Assembly (NCBI GenBank): GCA_027033875.1
Contig: JALVKK010000071.1
Location: forward strand, 1 to 15,755
Origin: Flavobacteriales bacterium
GTDB taxonomy: Bacteria; Bacteroidota; Bacteroidia; Flavobacteriales; Flavobacteriaceae
Direction: 5' to 3'
DNA: 15,755 nucleotides
The number at the start of each line of letters is the position of its first letter. The stretch's first letter is position 1. Below, piece by piece: positions 1 to 5,316 of this stretch. The notes under the pieces were generated by a model that was given only the letters and a program-made list of their open reading frames with translations, did not search any database and had not been told where the DNA came from. Position numbers and translations under genes: made by a program.

Positions 1-479
1 AAAAACTCAATCGTTTTAACCGTTTGTATCAATTGGAGAATGATATATTAAAAGCCGGCGAAAAAATTCAAAAGCTTTTTGAGGATTATTTTAAACATCA
101 AAATGCCAAGCGCCTGACCACACAAGTCTTTAAATGGGCGGAAATTGAAAAGAATAAAAAATTTCCCGACTTGGATAAGACCAAAAAGCAGAGCAAAAAG
201 CAGAAGCAGGAGACAAAACGCCGGAAAGAGGAACATGAAAAAATCAAAGCGGAAGTCAAGCAAGAACTCCAAGCAACCGACGTGGTCAAAGATTTGGAAA
301 AAATAGAAATCAAAACCATGAATTTTACACCTAAAATAGGTGACCAAGTGCGGATCAAAGGTAGTCAAGCTAATGCGACCATTGAAAAATTGGAGAAAAA
401 CAAAGCTTTGCTTAATTATGGAAAATTTACGGCATCGGTGCCGGTTAAGGATTTGGAATTGGTGCTACGTAAAACATAA
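1..479 (+). CDS. mutS2: MutS2-like protein, C-terminal part (5' end outside window)
   Basis: The reading frame is open from the left edge (first full codon at base 3) to TAA at 477-479, so this is the tail of a longer gene. A TTG at 24 could be mistaken for a start, but the frame continues upstream with KLNRFNR. The visible protein has a lysine/glutamate-rich helical stretch (about 100 residues, probable coiled coil), then a small beta domain of KOW/SH3-like type beginning near the sequence PKIGDQVRIKG and ending NYGKFTASVPVKDLELV. This order matches the end of MutS2, a MutS-related ATPase linked to recombination control and ribosome rescue; the ATPase itself lies outside the window. The protein stops just after the beta domain, so the C-terminal Smr nuclease domain of many MutS2 proteins is absent. 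I believe short MutS2 forms are common in Flavobacteriia. The name is an inference from the tail only. Confidence 0.72.
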   Translation, partial: KLNRFNRLYQLENDILKAGEKIQKLFEDYFKHQNAKRLTTQVFKWAEIEKNKKFPDLDKTKKQSKKQKQETKRRKEEHEKIKAEVKQELQATDVVKDLEKIEIKTMNFTPKIGDQVRIKGSQANATIEKLEKNKALLNYGKFTASVPVKDLELVLRKT

Positions 480-514
480 AAAAACGCCACAAGCGTAAAA
501 CTTGTAGCGTTTTT
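478..514. terminator. Bidirectional intrinsic terminator between mutS2 and clpB
   Basis: A hairpin with arms 481-493 and 501-513 (12 pairs and one C/A mismatch, 7-base loop) sits between two converging genes. It is followed by five T on the + strand (510-514) and by seven T on the - strand (complement of the A run 478-484). It starts directly at the mutS2 stop codon and lies about 30 bases beyond the clpB stop, so it can end both transcripts. Confidence 0.88.
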
Positions 515-542
515 ATTGGTTTTAGTTTGTTGTTTTCTTGAG

Positions 543-3143
543 TTAAGCTTTGTTTTTAAACACAATCTGTCCGTCTTGATAATCCACTTCGATGATTGAA
601 CCGGTGTTGATGTTACCGGCTAGGATTTCTTTAGACAAATTATTCAAAATATCACGTTGTATCACCCGTTTGACCGGACGGGCGCCAAATTCGGGGTCAA
701 AGCCTTTGTCAGCCAAATATTCAACGGCATTCTCTGTAAATTCGATACTGATATTTTGTTCTTTCAGCATTTTAGCCACTTTGTTGAGCTGGATTTTAAC
801 GATATCTTTGATTTCGTTTTTGGTCAACGGCTTAAACATGATGATTTCATCTATCCGGTTCAAAAATTCCGGACGGACGCGTCTTTTCAATTCTTGCAAA
901 ACTTCTTCTTTGGCTTTTTCGGCGGCTTTTTCACGCGCTTCGGGTGTTTTAGCATTTTCAAAGGCTTGTTGAATTTTATCGGCTCCCATGTTGGAAGTCA
1001 TGATAATAATCGTGTTTTTAAAGTCTGCCGTACGTCCTTTGTTGTCAGTCAATCGTCCTTCGTCGAGCATTTGCAATAAGATATTGAACGTATCGGGGTG
1101 TGCTTTTTCAATTTCATCGAGCAAAATGACTTGATAGGGTTTGCGACGTACCGCTTCGGTCAATTGTCCGCCTTCATCATAACCGACATATCCCGGAGGC
1201 GCACCTACCAAGCGACTGACCGCGTGTTTCTCTTGATATTCGCTCATATCGATACGCGTCATGGCTTTTTCGTCGTTGAACAAGTAGTTTGCCAAAGCTT
1301 TTGCCAATTCGGTTTTACCAACACCGGTGGTTCCCAAGAATAAGAACGAACCTATGGGTTTGTTCGGGTCTTTCAATCCGGCACGGCTACGGCGTACCGC
1401 ATCGGCTACGGCTTTGATGGCATCTTCCTGTCCTACGACTTGCGTATGTAATTCGTCTTCGAGTTTTAAGAGTTTTTCACGGTCGCTTTGTAGCATTTTT
1501 TGAACTGGAATTCCGGTCCATTTAGCAACTACTTCCGCGACATCTTCGCCGGTTACTTCTTCTTTAATCAAAGAAGATTTGGCTTGTTTTTCACTCAATT
1601 CTTGTTGGGCTTTAGCCAATTTATCTTCCAATTCTTTGAGCTTGCCGTAGCGAATTTCAGCTACTTTGCCATAATTTCCTTCACGTTCGGCTTGTTCGGC
1701 TTCAAACTTGGTTTGGTCAATTTCTTTTTTGATATTTTGAATTGTGTCCACCAAATCTTTTTCTTCTTTCCACTTGGTATATATTTGATTGCGTTGTTCT
1801 TTGAGTTCGGCTAACTCTTTTTCAAGTTCGGCAATTTTCTTTTTATCTTTTTCACGTCTGATAGCTGCCAGTTCAATTTCCAATTGCATGATTTTTCTAT
1901 CCAGTTTGTCGAGTTCTTCGGGTTTGGAATTGATTTCCATACGCAATTTACTGGCTGCTTCGTCCATCAAGTCGATGGCTTTGTCGGGTAAAAATCTGTC
2001 TGAAATATAGCGGGTTGACAGTTCAACGGCATTGATAATAGCGTCATCTTTGATACGCACTTTGTGGTGTTGTTCGTATTTGTCTTTGATACCACGCAAG
2101 ATGGAAATAGCAGATTCCATGTCCGGCTCATCGACCATAACTTTTTGGAAACGGCGTTCGAGCGCTTTATCTTTTTCAAAGTGCTTTTGATATTCATCCA
2201 AAGTGGTGGCACCGATGGTTCGTAGTTCGCCACGCGCCAATGCCGGTTTTAAGATATTGGCGGCATCCATGGCACCTTGACCACCGCCGGCACCAACTAA
2301 GGTATGGATTTCGTCGATGAATAAGATAATGTCGCCTTCGGATTTTTTAACTTCGTTTATAACGGATTTTAAGCGTTCTTCAAATTCGCCTTTGTATTTG
2401 GCTCCAGCCATCAGCGCGCCCATATCTAACGAATAGATTTGTTTATCTTTAAGATTTTCGGGTACGTCGCCTTTGGCAATACGATGTGCCAAACCTTCCA
2501 CGATAGCCGTTTTACCGGTTCCCGGCTCACCGACCAAAATAGGGTTGTTTTTGGTACGGCGTGACAAAATTTGCAGTACACGACGAATCTCTTGGTCACG
2601 ACCGATGACCGGGTCTAATTTGCCTTCGCGGGCGAGTTTGGTCAGGTTGATAGCGTATTTTTCCAATGCTTGATAAGTATCTTCTTGACTTTGAGAGGTA
2701 ACACGGCTACCTTTACGAACGTCTTGGATAGCCAATTCCAAAGCTTTTTTGGTCGCACCCATTTCTTTCAACATACGAGAAACGTCATCACCGCTGTCAA
2801 ATATGGCTAAGAGCAAATGTTCGATAGAGACATATTCATCTTTCATTTTTTCAGCCATATTGAGCGCATCGGTCAGGGTTTTTGATGCGGTTCTGGACAA
2901 TTGCGGTTGACTGCCTCCGTGTTGTTTAGGCAATGAATTGATATATTGTTCGAGTTTTTGTTTAAACAAGTTAACATCTACACCGGCTTTTTTTAAGATA
3001 TGCGGTGTGAGGTTTTCATCCACATCGAGGATGGCTTTCATCAAGTGTGCATTGTCAATTTGCGGATTGCCCAATCCTTGAGAAATCTGCATGGCTTTTT
3101 GCACAGCTTCTTGTGATTTTATGGTAAATTTATCGAAATTCAT
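543..3143 (-). CDS. clpB: ATP-dependent disaggregase ClpB (Hsp100)
   Basis: An 866-residue protein of full ClpB length. ClpB is a cytoplasmic hexameric AAA+ chaperone that threads aggregated proteins through its pore together with the DnaK system. Visible domains in order: Clp N-domain repeats (about 1-145); first ATPase with Walker A GEPGTGKT (205-212), Walker B IILFIDEIH (272-280) and ERRF arginine-finger region (329-332); long charged coiled-coil middle domain (about 400-535) that separates ClpB from ClpA and ClpC; second ATPase with Walker A GTTGVGKT (604-611), Walker B VILLDEIEKAH (672-682) and sensor-2 motif FGARPVKR (819-826); then the D2-small domain. All catalytic residues are present. 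Walker A2 has Thr where Pro is more usual (GPTGVGKT), which should be harmless. The start is the ATG whose complement is at 3141-3143; no Shine-Dalgarno or CIRCE-type operator is visible upstream. It lies on the same strand as the exporter gene, 326 repeat-filled bases downstream of it, and is probably transcribed independently. Confidence 0.97.
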   Translation of the reverse strand: MNFDKFTIKSQEAVQKAMQISQGLGNPQIDNAHLMKAILDVDENLTPHILKKAGVDVNLFKQKLEQYINSLPKQHGGSQPQLSRTASKTLTDALNMAEKMKDEYVSIEHLLLAIFDSGDDVSRMLKEMGATKKALELAIQDVRKGSRVTSQSQEDTYQALEKYAINLTKLAREGKLDPVIGRDQEIRRVLQILSRRTKNNPILVGEPGTGKTAIVEGLAHRIAKGDVPENLKDKQIYSLDMGALMAGAKYKGEFEERLKSVINEVKKSEGDIILFIDEIHTLVGAGGGQGAMDAANILKPALARGELRTIGATTLDEYQKHFEKDKALERRFQKVMVDEPDMESAISILRGIKDKYEQHHKVRIKDDAIINAVELSTRYISDRFLPDKAIDLMDEAASKLRMEINSKPEELDKLDRKIMQLEIELAAIRREKDKKKIAELEKELAELKEQRNQIYTKWKEEKDLVDTIQNIKKEIDQTKFEAEQAEREGNYGKVAEIRYGKLKELEDKLAKAQQELSEKQAKSSLIKEEVTGEDVAEVVAKWTGIPVQKMLQSDREKLLKLEDELHTQVVGQEDAIKAVADAVRRSRAGLKDPNKPIGSFLFLGTTGVGKTELAKALANYLFNDEKAMTRIDMSEYQEKHAVSRLVGAPPGYVGYDEGGQLTEAVRRKPYQVILLDEIEKAHPDTFNILLQMLDEGRLTDNKGRTADFKNTIIIMTSNMGADKIQQAFENAKTPEAREKAAEKAKEEVLQELKRRVRPEFLNRIDEIIMFKPLTKNEIKDIVKIQLNKVAKMLKEQNISIEFTENAVEYLADKGFDPEFGARPVKRVIQRDILNNLSKEILAGNINTGSIIEVDYQDGQIVFKNKA

Positions 3144-3276
3144 AGTTAGTAATCATATTTATTGTTCAACAAAATTGTTGCAAAAGATATTCCCAAACCG
3201 TAAATACGACAAAAAGACGCAAACTGAAGATAATATCTGCTTTTTTGTCTTGTTTTATGACGAAATGCCACACAAC

Positions 3277-3335
3277 AGTTAAAAGTTAAAAGTTGCGCTT
3301 CGACAAGCTCAATGACCGATAGTTGAAAGTTGTGC
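3277..3335 (+). repeat. Dispersed intergenic repeat: AGTTRAA heptamers flanking a TTCGACAAGCTCA core
   Basis: Heptamers AGTTAAA-AGTTAAA-AGTTG (3277-3295) run into GCGCTTCGACAAGCTC (3295-3310) and AATGACCG (3311-3318), followed by AGTTGAAAGTTG (3321-3332). The core is a short motif (GCTT-CGAC-AAGC can fold as a mini-hairpin) that I recall as frequent in intergenic DNA of Bacteroidota. Only the heptamer part recurs within this window. Confidence 0.6.
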
Positions 3336-3351
3336 TTTGGCATTATTTATT

Positions 3352-3398
3352 GCCACTAATTCACGAATGTTTTTGATAATAATTCGTGTATTCGCGGC
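3352..3398. repeat. Imperfect inverted repeat (GCCACTAATTCACGAAT palindrome)
   Basis: Arms at 3352-3368 and 3382-3398 pair over 17 positions with three mismatches around a 13-base spacer. On the + strand the right arm is followed by six T, which mimics a terminator, but no + strand gene ends here. The arms resemble a palindromic intergenic repeat I recall from other Bacteroidota genomes (arms ending ATTCGTGGC). No second copy lies in this window, so calling it a dispersed family is inference. Confidence 0.5.
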
Positions 3399-3419
3399 TT
3401 TTTTGAGTATTGAAACTGG

Positions 3420-3455
3420 AACATTCAACATTATAAACATTACGAACTTTTAACT
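3420..3455 (+). repeat. 36-base direct repeat, copy 1 (beyond the 3' end of the exporter gene)
   Basis: This stretch is identical base for base to 4343-4378. It begins AACATTCAACATTATAAAC and ends GAACTTTTAACT. The last 12 bases occur again at 3464-3475, so the terminal piece is duplicated, and that second piece contains the exporter stop codon (complement of 3470-3472). Confidence 0.85.
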
Positions 3456-3469
3456 AAAATTAAGAACTT

Positions 3470-4156
3470 TTAACTCTCTTTAAAGTGTTCAATTGTGTTG
3501 TTGATACCCAGTTTTTTATCTTCGGCAAAACCTTCATAGATTAAATAAATACCGGCAATCAGCAAGACAATGCCGATTATTTTACGGATTTTAACCACAC
3601 GATTGGGGGTCATTTTGGATTTGAATTGCTTGGCGAGTAAAATTTTGACCAAATCCATTAAAAAATAGCCCAACAAAATCCCCCCGAAGAAAATAGCAAT
3701 ACGATAAGTGTTTAGTTCCAATTTTGGTGAAAAAATCACAATCATTGCCAGCCAAAACGCCAAAACGCCGATATTGATAAAGTTGAGCAAAAAGCCTTTG
3801 ACGAACAAACCGAGGTAGTTGTTTTTGGGAATTTCTATTTCCGTTTGATTTTCAAGAGTTTCGACCTTTGGTTTCCGTATAATGGTAATCATACCATAAA
3901 CCATCATAATCATACCACCTAAGCCGTACAATGCCGGATGATGTGTTAATTGTGCCAAAAGTTTATAACTGCCCAAAAAGGCGATAGCAATAAACACCGC
4001 ATCGGCAAAGATAACACCAAAGTCCAATACAATAGAAGCTCTAACGCCCTTGGTAGCAGCTGTCTCGAGCAATACAAAAAAAACCGGTCCAATGAGAAAA
4101 CTCAATGAAATACCAAGCGGAATGGCTTTTAGTAAATCTTGAATATAGATATTCAT
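3470..4156 (-). CDS. LysE/RhtB-family membrane exporter
   Basis: A 228-residue hydrophobic protein with about six membrane segments. The N-terminal segment AIPLGISLSFLIGPVFFVL carries the Gly-Pro pattern of LysE-type translocators, followed by a second helix with FADAVF. The family exports amino acids or related small molecules from the cytoplasm; the substrate cannot be read from the sequence. The frame is open further upstream to an ATG at 4234, giving 254 residues, but I reject that start: the extra 26 residues are largely translated repeat (LSTFNFQLLT from AGTTRAA heptamers), and a consensus promoter box at 4175-4182 lies inside that extension. The ATG at 4154-4156 leads directly into the first membrane helix. 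The last Ser codon and the stop lie in a GAACTTTTAACT repeat piece, so the very C-terminus (HFKES) may be repeat-modified. The gene looks monocistronic. Confidence 0.85.
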   Translation of the reverse strand: MNIYIQDLLKAIPLGISLSFLIGPVFFVLLETAATKGVRASIVLDFGVIFADAVFIAIAFLGSYKLLAQLTHHPALYGLGGMIMMVYGMITIIRKPKVETLENQTEIEIPKNNYLGLFVKGFLLNFINIGVLAFWLAMIVIFSPKLELNTYRIAIFFGGILLGYFLMDLVKILLAKQFKSKMTPNRVVKIRKIIGIVLLIAGIYLIYEGFAEDKKLGINNTIEHFKES

Positions 4157-4174
4157 TTGGTCTGAAAATGATGA

Positions 4175-4182
4175 CAAATATA
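4175..4182 (-). promoter_or_regulatory. Predicted -7 box (TATATTTG) of the LysE-family gene
   Basis: On the - strand this is an exact fit to the Bacteroidota -7 consensus TAnnTTTG, 18 bases before the chosen start codon. Transcription would begin roughly 10 bases ahead of the ATG, giving a very short leader. No clear TTG -33 element is seen; that position is occupied by AT-rich DNA and the AGTTRAA heptamers. Confidence 0.55.
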
Positions 4183-4192
4183 ATAAAATATG

Positions 4193-4224
4193 AGTTAAAA
4201 GTTGAAAGTTAAAAGTTGAAAGTT
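4193..4224 (+). repeat. Heptamer tandem repeat AGTTRAA, 4.6 units
   Basis: Four exact units alternate AGTTAAA, AGTTGAA, AGTTAAA, AGTTGAA and a partial AGTT ends the array. The same heptamer occurs at 3277-3295 and 3321-3332 and, as its complement, at 15535-15550. It forms the left end of the composite element that continues to 4311. Confidence 0.85.
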
Positions 4225-4311
4225 TTAGTAGCAAGTATCATGTAACAAATGTGGGTGTCATTTCGAAGGAGGAACGACTGCCTGTCCCGACTTTCGTAGG
4301 GGAGAAATCTC
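4214..4311 (+). repeat. Composite intergenic repeat, copy 1
   Basis: Three blocks follow the heptamers in order: AGTAGCAAGTATCATGTAACAA (4227-4248), TGTCATTTCGA (4256-4266), and a hairpin (CCCGAC-TTTC-GTAGGG, 4286-4301, one mismatch) abutting GAGAAATCTC (4302-4311). All blocks recur in the same order on the - strand at 15441-15550. Bases 4267-4285 (GAAGGAGGAACGACT onward) are found only here. Confidence 0.75.
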
Positions 4312-4342
4312 AACATTAATCACAGATGTTAATTATTAGCAA

Positions 4343-4378
4343 AACATTCAACATTATAAACATTACGAACTTTTAACT
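4343..4378 (+). repeat. 36-base direct repeat, copy 2 (upstream side of the exporter gene)
   Basis: Identical over all 36 bases to 3420-3455, 923 bases away in the same orientation, so the two copies enclose the exporter gene, its promoter and composite repeat copy 1. It ends a few bases before the terminator of tRNA-Leu. Confidence 0.85.
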
Positions 4379-4382
4379 GAAC

Positions 4383-4418
4383 AAAAAAACTCCGGCGTAC
4401 AAACACCGGAGTTTTTTG
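4383..4418 (-). terminator. Intrinsic terminator of tRNA-Leu
   Basis: On the - strand a stem ACTCCGG/CCGGAGT (4406-4412 with 4389-4395), extended by A/T pairs, with a 10-base loop, is followed by a run of seven T (complement of 4383-4389). It lies immediately downstream of the tRNA. The + strand also shows six T after the stem, so it could stop readthrough in both directions. Confidence 0.88.
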
Positions 4419-4420
4419 AG

Positions 4421-4502
4421 TGCGGGTGAAGGGACTCGAACCCCCACGCCTTGCGGCACCAGATCCTAAGTCTGGCGTGTCTACCAATTTCACCACACCC
4501 GC
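4421..4502 (-). tRNA. tRNA-Leu (anticodon UAG)
   Basis: An 82-base class II tRNA without an encoded CCA end. The acceptor stem is GCGGGTG paired with CACCCGC, with discriminator A. The anticodon arm is CCAGA-CTTAGGA-TCTGG, which puts TAG at positions 34-36, reading CUA and other CUN leucine codons. A long variable arm (GCC-GCAA-GGC type) fits leucine. The T arm carries GTTCGAGTC; its stem has two G-U pairs. Promoter and terminator are both visible, so it is a single-gene transcript. Confidence 0.97.
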
Positions 4503-4515
4503 AAAATTGTGAACG

Positions 4516-4523
4516 CAAATATA
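4516..4523 (-). promoter_or_regulatory. Predicted -7 box (TATATTTG) of tRNA-Leu
   Basis: An exact match to TAnnTTTG on the - strand, 13 bases upstream of the mature tRNA 5' end, the right distance for a start of transcription a few bases before the tRNA. The expected TTG at -33 is not evident in the very AT-rich upstream DNA. Confidence 0.6.
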
Positions 4524-4654
4524 TTAAGATTTTTAATTAATTGAAATTTTTTTTTATTTTTTATTAATACCGCTTGTTCTGCTACTGCCTAATTACATTA
4601 ATTGATATCGTTAATAAAAAATCTTATTGCCCTGTGTTTCTATATAAAGAAATA

Positions 4655-4684
4655 TTTTGTAATTAAAAAAAAATTGTATCTTTG
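4655..4684 (+). promoter_or_regulatory. Predicted main promoter of rimP-nusA-infB
   Basis: TTTTG at 4655-4659 is followed after 17 bases by TATCTTTG at 4677-4684, a full match to the Bacteroidota sigma factor consensus (TTG at -33, TAnnTTTG at -7). Transcription would start near 4690, leaving a leader of about 145 bases before rimP. Confidence 0.7.
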
Positions 4685-4711
4685 CAACGAATTTATGGTG
4701 AAGAGTGATAT

Positions 4712-4735
4712 GGGGACTTTTAGTCCCCTATTTTT
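4712..4735 (+). terminator. Terminator-like leader hairpin upstream of rimP (possible attenuator)
   Basis: A perfect 6-base-pair stem GGGGAC/GTCCCC (4712-4717 with 4723-4728) with a 5-base loop TTTTA is followed by TATTTTT (4729-4735). It begins about 20 bases after the predicted transcription start, far ahead of rimP, and no gene ends before it. It could cause conditional early termination or mark the end of a small RNA of roughly 45 bases. The T tract is broken by one A, so termination may be partial. Confidence 0.5.
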
Positions 4736-4779
4736 ATAGACTCGTGCCGTTGAAAGTTCAAAATGTTCAAAAAGTTCTG

Positions 4780-4787
4780 TAAATTTG
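4780..4787 (+). promoter_or_regulatory. Possible second -7 box (TAAATTTG) ahead of rimP
   Basis: A full match to TAnnTTTG, 49 bases before the rimP start and downstream of the leader hairpin. No TTG lies at the right distance upstream, so it is weaker than the promoter at 4655-4684. If used, its transcript would bypass the hairpin. Confidence 0.35.
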
Positions 4788-4836
4788 CAGTATTGTACTG
4801 TATTTGCAATAGAAGACAGTAGAATTCTATATAAAT

Positions 4837-5301
4837 ATGAGTTTAAAAAAAACGGTTAAAAATTTGTTGGAAGAAGTTTTAAAAGAACGTCCGGATATTT
4901 TTATCTTGGATTTTTCAGTATCCGAAAACAATGACATCAAGATAGTTTTGGACGGCGACAAAGGGGTAACGATAGACGATATTGTACATTTCAGCAGACA
5001 AATCGAACATAATTTGGACCGTAACGAAGCCGATTTTGCTTTGACGGTATCATCGGTTGATATTACAAAGCCTTTTCGTTTGAAAAGACAGTTTCGTAAA
5101 AATTTAAACCGTCCGCTCAAAGTCAAGACTGTATCAGGTGAGTTTGAAGGTGTCTTAACGACAGTTGACGACAAACAAATAGTCTTGGAATACAAAGTCA
5201 GAGAGCCTAAAAAAAACGGCAAAGGAAAAATTACCCTAACCAAACAAAACAAAATTCCTTTTGAGGAAATTAAAGAAGCAAAAGTTATCTTAAAATTTTA
5301 A
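4837..5301 (+). CDS. rimP: Ribosome maturation factor RimP
   Basis: A 154-residue protein of normal RimP length. RimP binds free 30S subunits and assists late assembly around S12. The N-terminal alpha/beta domain (about 1-83) includes VSENNDIKIVLDGDKGVTIDDIVHFSRQ-type sequence and the SSVDITKPF segment that stands where other RimPs have a S-PG-(L/I)-R/P-L motif; the C-terminal SH3-like domain (about 86-154) starts at NRPLKVKTVSGEFEGVL. The protein is more divergent than the other genes here, and naming rests partly on its place: it is followed after 15 bases by nusA and then infB, the order found across bacteria. The ATG at 4837 is preceded by AT-rich sequence without a Shine-Dalgarno, as for the other genes. 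It is the first gene of the operon, so its leader hairpin may control all three. Confidence 0.92.
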   Translation: MSLKKTVKNLLEEVLKERPDIFILDFSVSENNDIKIVLDGDKGVTIDDIVHFSRQIEHNLDRNEADFALTVSSVDITKPFRLKRQFRKNLNRPLKVKTVSGEFEGVLTTVDDKQIVLEYKVREPKKNGKGKITLTKQNKIPFEEIKEAKVILKF

Positions 5302-5316
5302 AAAATAATGTGAGTT

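Larger units (their letters stand above)
3144..3469. other. Gene-free spacer between the exporter gene and clpB, filled with dispersed repeats
   Basis: No credible gene lies in these 326 bases; the short open frames are shadows. The clpB-proximal 130 bases should hold the clpB promoter, but no clean TAnnTTTG box is visible. The rest is a mosaic of repeat pieces: AGTTRAA heptamers around a TTCGACAAGCTCA core (3277-3335), an imperfect palindrome (3352-3398) and one copy of the 36-base direct repeat (3420-3455). I see no intrinsic terminator for the exporter gene. Confidence 0.7.
4503..4836. other. Divergent intergenic region between tRNA-Leu and rimP
   Basis: These 334 bases hold no gene I can support. 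Features visible are the tRNA promoter box near the left edge (- strand), then about 130 bases of plain AT-rich DNA with no recognisable structure, then the rimP-operon control region: promoter 4655-4684, terminator-like hairpin 4712-4728, and a second -7-like box at 4780-4787. The stretch 4750-4778 has loosely repeated GTTNAAA-like words that look like a degenerate relative of the AGTTRAA heptamer. Confidence 0.7.

Noticed and set aside
24..26. TTG at 24 as the start of a small 151-residue gene
   Set aside because: The frame continues upstream to the window edge with plausible helical protein sequence, and the content matches the end of a MutS2 protein.
3181..3212. Possible clpB promoter on the - strand (TTG, 20 bases, TATCTTTTG; or TACGGTTTG at 3194-3202)
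   Set aside because: Both candidates have three bases between TA and TTTG instead of two, so neither fits the consensus, and there is no independent support for choosing one.
3146..3343. 65-codon open frame on the - strand between the exporter gene and clpB
   Set aside because: It is formed from repeat DNA and the clpB leader, with no recognisable protein features.
3370..3404. Terminator on the + strand after the palindrome (six T)
   Set aside because: No + strand gene runs into it; the T run is more simply part of the repeat and its surroundings.
4267..4275. Strong Shine-Dalgarno-like GGAGGA in composite repeat copy 1
   Set aside because: No open frame follows it, and the genes of this window do not use Shine-Dalgarno sequences; it is part of the repeat.
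3144..4420. Insertion sequence or CRISPR array in the repeat-rich region
   Set aside because: There is no transposase, no terminal inverted repeats bounding an element with target duplications, and no regular repeat-spacer pattern.
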